NCBI GenBank assembly: GCA_964462945.1
Contig: CAYWZW010000047.1
Coordinates: 1 to 42,955, forward strand
Direction: 5' to 3'
Source: GCA-020343675 sp964462945
GTDB lineage: Bacteria; Planctomycetota; Phycisphaerae; Sedimentisphaerales; Anaerobacaceae
DNA: 42,955 bases
Under the pieces are notes generated by a model. It did not search any database and had not been told where the DNA came from. It was given only the letters and a program-made list of their open reading frames with translations. Of the stretch, positions 38,294 through 42,955 are shown piece by piece (position 1 is the stretch's first letter; every line of letters starts with the position of its first letter). The position numbers were made by a program, and so were the translations under genes.

Positions 38294-38313
38294 CTCTCGC
38301 TTTGGAGCGAGAG
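38294..38313 (+). terminator. Perfect hairpin between the subtilase and phosphoesterase genes
   Basis: CTCTCGCT (38294-38301) and AGCGAGAG (38306-38313) around TTGG, followed by CGACTCTTTC. The 3' T run is weak, so it may be a leaky terminator or a processing site. The only canonical start codon (TTG 38302) of the next gene lies in its loop. Confidence 0.55.
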
Positions 38314-39780
38314 CGACTCTTTCAGGAGAAACCAATAATTAGAAGAGAGATTGCGACCAAGTTTGTTCTTGTTGCCTTTTTCTCGGCGGTCGCTCCTGCG
38401 ACGGCTCTGGCCCAGAGGCCGTGGAAATTCATTGTCACCTGTGATAGTCGAGGCCAGAATAACGGCATTCAAACAACCATTTTGACGGAACTTGTCCAGG
38501 AAATCACCAGTCAGCAGGTTGATTTTGTGCTGTTTCCGGGAGATCTGGTTTCCGGCTACTCGGCCGCTGGTCCGAGCGGGTTCGAGGCTCAGCTCAGAGC
38601 GTGGGTACAGATAATGAAGCCGGTCTATGACGCCGGCATCCGCGTCTATGTTTGTCGCGGAAACCACGAGATTATCGACGTTTGGGGCATTCGCCCTCGT
38701 CCGGACATCGACCCTGACGACAATTACGCCACGCGCTGGCTGAATGTATTCGCAAGTGAGCTTTATCCCGAGCAAAAGCTGCCCGATAACGGCCCTCTGG
38801 ATGAAAAGTACATGACTTATGCCGTCACGCACGAGAATGCTCTTGTTGTCTTGCTTGATGAGTATGCCGGCATCAGGCATGAAACCGTCAACAGGGTAAA
38901 CCAGAAGTGGCTCGATGCCCAGTTGGCCGCCAACACCAAGCCGCACATCTTCGTCGCGGGGCACGAAACGGCGTTCAGAGCATTCCATGCCGACGGTCTT
39001 GACAACTGGCCGGCCGAGCGGGATGCGCTTTGGGCCAGTTTGGAGAACACCGGGGCGCGGACGTTTTTCTGTGGTCACGACCACTTCTATGATCACGCCC
39101 GCGTTGATGACGGGGACGACGACCCGAACGACGATATCCACCAGTACATCGTTGGTACGGCCGGGGCGCGGCCCTACGTCTGGTCGCCGCCCTACTCCGG
39201 CAACAACGGTCACTATGCGGTGGAGCAATGGCACCACGCAGAGCAGTACGGCTATGTCCTGGTTGAAATTGATGGTCTCAGCGCGAAGCTAACCTGGATT
39301 GAGCGCGACATGGACAACCTCAACGTGACCGGCTCGTACGGGCCCCGCGAGGCGTGGAGCTATACCGTCACCCCGAAGCCCATCGTTCTGTCGCCAAACG
39401 GCGGGGAGAGCTTCGTGGCCGCAGGCACCTGCCCAATCACCTGGAAAACACTTGAAGGGGCAGCGGTGGACTATGTGACCATCGAGTTCTCCAGCGACGG
39501 CGGCCAAAGCTGGCAGCAGGTCAGCCAATCACCGAATACCGGCCGGTACCAATGGGATCCGGTTCCTCTGGTGAATTCAGATCAGTGCCTGATTCGCATT
39601 TGCGATTCCCGGGACCCTGGCATCAGCGACACCAGTGATAGGACATTTGCAATATTCCAGTGTCAGAAAAACCTTACGGCCGATCTGAATGGTGATTGCT
39701 ACGTCGATTTGCTGGACCTTGCCATATTAACGGGTGACTGGCTCAAGTGTGGAAACCCCTTTGATGCCGCGTGCAACTGA
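38302..39780 (+). CDS. Exported metallophosphoesterase with Ig-like and dockerin-like modules
   Basis: A calcineurin-type phosphoesterase. Metal motifs in order: TCDSRG, FPGDLVSG, CRGNHEI, VAGHETA and CGHDHFYDH (spread over about residues 45-265). A 'PNGGESFVAAG…ITW' Ig-like domain (about 360-450) is common in exported planctomycetal enzymes. A single dockerin-like repeat ends the protein (DLNGDCYVDLLDLAILTGDWL with paired Cys). The substrate is unknown. The start is a puzzle: TTG 38302 lies in a hairpin loop without a ribosome site, whereas AGGAG (38324-38328) is ideally placed for ATA 38335 or ATT 38338. A start at ATT would give (M)RREIATKFVLVAFFSAV, a perfect signal peptide. The coordinates give the longest form. 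It is probably co-transcribed with the subtilase, 30-60 bp upstream. Confidence 0.87.
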   Translation: MERERLFQEKPIIRREIATKFVLVAFFSAVAPATALAQRPWKFIVTCDSRGQNNGIQTTILTELVQEITSQQVDFVLFPGDLVSGYSAAGPSGFEAQLRAWVQIMKPVYDAGIRVYVCRGNHEIIDVWGIRPRPDIDPDDNYATRWLNVFASELYPEQKLPDNGPLDEKYMTYAVTHENALVVLLDEYAGIRHETVNRVNQKWLDAQLAANTKPHIFVAGHETAFRAFHADGLDNWPAERDALWASLENTGARTFFCGHDHFYDHARVDDGDDDPNDDIHQYIVGTAGARPYVWSPPYSGNNGHYAVEQWHHAEQYGYVLVEIDGLSAKLTWIERDMDNLNVTGSYGPREAWSYTVTPKPIVLSPNGGESFVAAGTCPITWKTLEGAAVDYVTIEFSSDGGQSWQQVSQSPNTGRYQWDPVPLVNSDQCLIRICDSRDPGISDTSDRTFAIFQCQKNLTADLNGDCYVDLLDLAILTGDWLKCGNPFDAACN

Positions 39781-39886
39781 AAGATAATGGGTTGTTGCCG
39801 TCATACGTGTAACGACAGACGAACTTCAATGCCGGCAGAGAGTATAACAATGTGGGCGGCCTGAAACTCGCGGGCGAGAAAGGACG

Positions 39887-42800
39887 ATGCTGAGAAACGG
39901 AAAAATTCTGTTGGTTGTCCTTCTAACAGCCGTATATCTTAATCCCGGCGGCCAGGGCGATACGCGCGATGCTGTTCTCTCGGCCCAGGAATGGAGCGGA
40001 GTCGGCGTCCCGCTGGCAATCAATGAGCTTATGGCGTCCAATGGCAGCACGGCCCGAGACCCGCAGGGACAGTACGACGATTGGATTGAAATCTACAACT
40101 ACGGAACCCAAGCGATAAACGTGGGCGGCATGTACCTGACGGATAATCTATCCCTCCCCACGAAGTGGCGGATTCCGGACAACAATCCGGCGGCAACCAT
40201 CATCGGGCCGGGCCGCTATCTGCTGATATGGGCCGACGGCGACATCACCGACGCCGGCCTGCACGCGAATTTCAAGCTCGATGCAACCGGCGAGGAAGCC
40301 GGTCTGTTCGATAAAGACGGAGTCGCGCTGATCGACATGCTATCCTTTCCCGACCAGACGACCGACGTCTCCTACGGACGATACCCCGACGCGAACGATA
40401 CCCTGCGTTTCTTCGGTCTGCCCAGCCCCGCAGCGCAAAACAACGGCGCTTATTTGGGACAGGTCGCCGACACGAAATTCAGCCACAGCCGCGGCTTCTG
40501 CGCGACGTCTTTCTACCTCACCATCGCCACCGAAACCGAAAATGCGGCCATCTATTACACACTCGACGGGCGCCCGCCGCTGGATACAACGGGCCGGTCT
40601 GCGGCGCATCTGGTCTATACCGGCCCAATTCCCATCACTACGACTGCGACTCTGCGCGCCGTAGCGTTCAGGCCAGGCTGGAAACCGAGCAATATAGATG
40701 CTCAAACCTATATCTTCCCCGACGACGTGCTCCGACAGGCGACAAATCCGACGACTCGCGCACAGGTTGTCCCGGCCGGCTGCCCGGCCTCGTGGGGTTC
40801 GGTGAACGGCGATTATCAGGTGGACCCGGACGTTGTCAACCATTCCAATCGCGACAACCGCCTCGGCGCCGATGACCTGACGGCTGTGCCCAGCATTTCT
40901 CTGGTGATGCCCAGAGAGGACTGGTTCGGCAGCCGGGGCATTTACATCAACCAATCCCAGGATGGGACGGAGCGGGCGGCTTCGCTTGAGTTTATCGACC
41001 TGCCCGCCGTCTGGCAGGCGGGTCCGAGCGCCGGACGTGAGTTTCAGATAAACTGCGCGATAGCGATGCAAGGCGGCGTCAGCGGAGGAGGCACCAGTCT
41101 GGATAGGTGGAAGACCGCCAAGCTTTCAATGCGGCCCAAGTTCAAAACCGCTACGGACGACGGCACTCCCACCGGAGGGCCGACAACGCTCAATTACCGG
41201 GTCTTTCGTGACTCTTCTACCGAAAGCTTCGATGCCATCGTGCTCGACGCTGTGCTGAACCACTCGTGGTTGCACCCCGGCGCCGACCAGCGGGACACCG
41301 CCAAATACATCCAGGACCAGTACGTAGCTGACCTTCACAACGCGATGGGCGGGCATTCACCCCACGGATTCTTTGCCCACGTCTATATAAGCGGGTTGTA
41401 CTGGGGCCTGTACTACGTCCACGAAAGGCCGGACCATTCCTGGGCGGCCGAGACGTTCGGCGGGCAGAAGGAAGAGTACGACGCCATCAAGCACGGTCCC
41501 GGAGACGTCGTCAACGACGGTACCAATGGCCGCGCCGGCACAAACTACAACACTATGGTCGCCGCCGCCAGCGCCGTGCAGTCTGACCCGGCTAATTTCA
41601 CCAAGTACGAGGCACTATGCCGGCAGTTGGACGTCGATGACTTCATCAGCTATCTGCTGGCCAATTGGTTCTGTGGAAACCACGACTGGCCGCAGAAGAA
41701 TTGGTACGCCACGCATCGCAATCAGCCCGACGGCCGATGGCGCTTCCATTCGTGGGACGCCGAGCACACTCTCGAAGGAGGCAACGATGTCGGCAAAAGC
41801 CCGAGCGATATTCACAACAAGCTCAAGGGCAGCGCCGAATACCGCCTGCGTTTTGCGGACCAAATACACCGCCACCTCTTTAACGGTGGAGTGCTGTCCT
41901 ACCCGAATACCGCGAACATGTACAGGTCGCGAATGGCCGAGATTGACCGCGCAATCGTCGGCGAGTCCGCACGCTGGGGCGACAACCGAAAATCCACCCC
42001 ATACACTCGCCAGGACTGGCTGAGCTTCCAAAACAGTAATTTGCTCAACGGTTTTTTCCCCGGCCGGTCGATCACTGTACTTGGTTGGTTGAAGAGCGCC
42101 GGCCTCTACCCGAACGTGGAGGCGCCGGCTTTTTACATCAATGGGTCTTATCAGCATGGAGGGGCGACCCCGAAGAATAATCGGCTCTCGATGACGGCCC
42201 CGGCAGGGACGATGTGGTACACCCTCGACGGCTCGGACCCGCGCGCGCTAGACGCATCGCCAAGGAGCGTCGGCGGCGTTTCGCCGAATGCGATTCGGTA
42301 TGCCGGCCCGATTACGCTGCCGCATAGCGCCCACGTCAAGGCGCGTGTTTTGAGCGGCGGCACCTGGAGCGCGCTGAACGAAGCAACGTTTGCCGTCGGA
42401 CCGGTGGCGGAGAATCTTCGGATCACCGAGATCATGTATCATCCGCAGGCCCGCCTTACGTCTGGCGGGCAGGCCCCCGCGGACGCCAACGACCCCAACG
42501 AGGAGTTCATCGAGCTGACGAACATCGGGACTGAGACCATCAATCTGAATCTGGTCCGCTTCACAAACGGCATCGACTTTACCTTCCCCAATGTCGAGCT
42601 TTCCCCCGGCCAACGCATCGTGGTCGTCCAGGACCGCAGCGCCTTCGAAGCGCGCTACGGCACCACAATCAATATCGCCGGCCAATACTCCGGCCAACTG
42701 AACAATGCCGGTGAACGAATCACACTAACAGATGCCATCGGACAAGCGATTCTGGACTTCAGCTACAACGACGGCTGGCGCTCGCTTACCGACGGCGAAG

Positions 42801-42955
42801 GTTTCTCGCTGACGGTCATCAACCCGACAAGTTCCGACCTGAGCAGTTGGGACCAAAAAGACGCCTGGCGCGCCAGCGCCTACGGCGGCGGCTCACCCGG
42901 ACAGGATGACAGCGGCGTTGTCCCTAATCCCGGCGCCGTGGTGATTAACGAAGTC
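39887..42955 (+). CDS. Large exported CotH-kinase / LTD / chitobiase-C-domain protein (partial, runs off window)
   Basis: Open from ATG 39887 to the window end (1023 codons, no stop), so the 3' end is missing. It has a signal peptide (about 1-24). Lamin-tail domain (LTD) 1 is at ~43-165 (INELMASNGSTARDPQGQYDDWIEIYN). A CHB_HEX_C-like domain is at ~195-280 (AAIYYTLDGRPP). The CotH-kinase domain is at ~340-740 (FFAHVYISGLYWGLYYVHERPD, LLANWFCGNHDWPQKNWY and FHSWDAEHTLEGG). A second CHB_HEX_C domain is at ~768-835 (MWYTLDGSDPRA). LTD 2 is at ~841-1005 (ITEIMYHPQA…EEFIELTNIG), and a third LTD begins at the edge (VVINEV). CotH-type kinases phosphorylate exported or spore-coat proteins; LTD and CHB modules suggest surface or polysaccharide association. 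GAG/AAAGGA precede the ATG. It lacks homology to a transporter or sortase target within the visible part. Confidence 0.88.
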   Translation, partial: MLRNGKILLVVLLTAVYLNPGGQGDTRDAVLSAQEWSGVGVPLAINELMASNGSTARDPQGQYDDWIEIYNYGTQAINVGGMYLTDNLSLPTKWRIPDNNPAATIIGPGRYLLIWADGDITDAGLHANFKLDATGEEAGLFDKDGVALIDMLSFPDQTTDVSYGRYPDANDTLRFFGLPSPAAQNNGAYLGQVADTKFSHSRGFCATSFYLTIATETENAAIYYTLDGRPPLDTTGRSAAHLVYTGPIPITTTATLRAVAFRPGWKPSNIDAQTYIFPDDVLRQATNPTTRAQVVPAGCPASWGSVNGDYQVDPDVVNHSNRDNRLGADDLTAVPSISLVMPREDWFGSRGIYINQSQDGTERAASLEFIDLPAVWQAGPSAGREFQINCAIAMQGGVSGGGTSLDRWKTAKLSMRPKFKTATDDGTPTGGPTTLNYRVFRDSSTESFDAIVLDAVLNHSWLHPGADQRDTAKYIQDQYVADLHNAMGGHSPHGFFAHVYISGLYWGLYYVHERPDHSWAAETFGGQKEEYDAIKHGPGDVVNDGTNGRAGTNYNTMVAAASAVQSDPANFTKYEALCRQLDVDDFISYLLANWFCGNHDWPQKNWYATHRNQPDGRWRFHSWDAEHTLEGGNDVGKSPSDIHNKLKGSAEYRLRFADQIHRHLFNGGVLSYPNTANMYRSRMAEIDRAIVGESARWGDNRKSTPYTRQDWLSFQNSNLLNGFFPGRSITVLGWLKSAGLYPNVEAPAFYINGSYQHGGATPKNNRLSMTAPAGTMWYTLDGSDPRALDASPRSVGGVSPNAIRYAGPITLPHSAHVKARVLSGGTWSALNEATFAVGPVAENLRITEIMYHPQARLTSGGQAPADANDPNEEFIELTNIGTETINLNLVRFTNGIDFTFPNVELSPGQRIVVVQDRSAFEARYGTTINIAGQYSGQLNNAGERITLTDAIGQAILDFSYNDGWRSLTDGEGFSLTVINPTSSDLSSWDQKDAWRASAYGGGSPGQDDSGVVPNPGAVVINEV

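Noticed and set aside
36502..39780. PEP-CTERM-type sorting signals on exported proteins in the window
   Set aside because: C-termini were checked; they end in dockerin-like repeats with no membrane helix and no Arg cluster.
1..42955. CRISPR arrays, insertion sequences, prophage or integrase genes
   Set aside because: No regularly spaced repeats, transposase, integrase or phage structural genes were seen on either strand.

Overview
This window looks like the chromosome of a free-living anaerobic or fermentative bacterium, most likely a Planctomycetota member of the Phycisphaerae/Sedimentisphaerales type. The support is indirect. Secreted proteins end in short dockerin-like repeats (DLNGDC…DLAILTGDWL style). 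There is an exosortase/EpsI exopolysaccharide locus, a very large secreted LTD/CotH protein, DUF1573 and PEGA lipoproteins, and a one-chain pyruvate:ferredoxin oxidoreductase. No rRNA is present, so the assignment is an inference. Genes are compact, on both strands, with many clear TTGACA/TATAAT-type promoters.

Layout. 1-3900 (+): a secreted Cys-containing protein, a DUF1573 lipoprotein, a membrane-anchored protein, a 27-residue membrane microprotein directly behind a near-consensus promoter, and a nitroreductase. 3967-4037: tRNA-Ala(CGC), tail to tail with citramalate synthase (cimA, minus), which appears leaderless. 5808-8920: a stand-alone PTS EIIA (PtsN-like) protein converging on an alpha-glucan phosphorylase. 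9088-9356 (-): a ~200-nt rod-like RNA with its own promoter and terminator, best explained as 6S RNA. 9534-11549 (-): a short pheT lacking the usual tRNA-binding domain.

11699-15168 (-) is the most striking unit: a c-di-AMP (ydaO/yuaA) riboswitch with a transcription terminator, followed by a 1074-residue protein that fuses an N-terminal PTS EIIA domain (phospho-acceptor His67 present) to a Na+/K+-ATPase-like P-type cation pump. It would join two signalling systems that are both known to control potassium and osmotic balance elsewhere. 15235-16002 (+) has a PEGA lipoprotein, a small antitoxin-like protein and a truncated nucleotidyltransferase.

15950-28203 (-) is an exopolysaccharide/exosortase locus: Wza-like SLBB lipoprotein, exosortase, EpsI-family partner (ATGA overlap), a 1670-residue TPR protein, a Wzz/BY-kinase co-polymerase and a UDP-sugar 4-epimerase. 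28659-36286 (-) carries metabolism: pyrR-pyrB-pyrC, a YacP-like NYN protein, pyruvate:ferredoxin oxidoreductase and a small lipoprotein. 36367-42955 (+) encodes exported proteins: a subtilase with dockerin repeats in which the catalytic Asp is apparently replaced by Cys, a metallophosphoesterase with Ig-like and dockerin modules, and a CotH-kinase/LTD/chitobiase-C-domain protein running off the window end.

No CRISPR array, insertion sequence, prophage or rRNA was seen.
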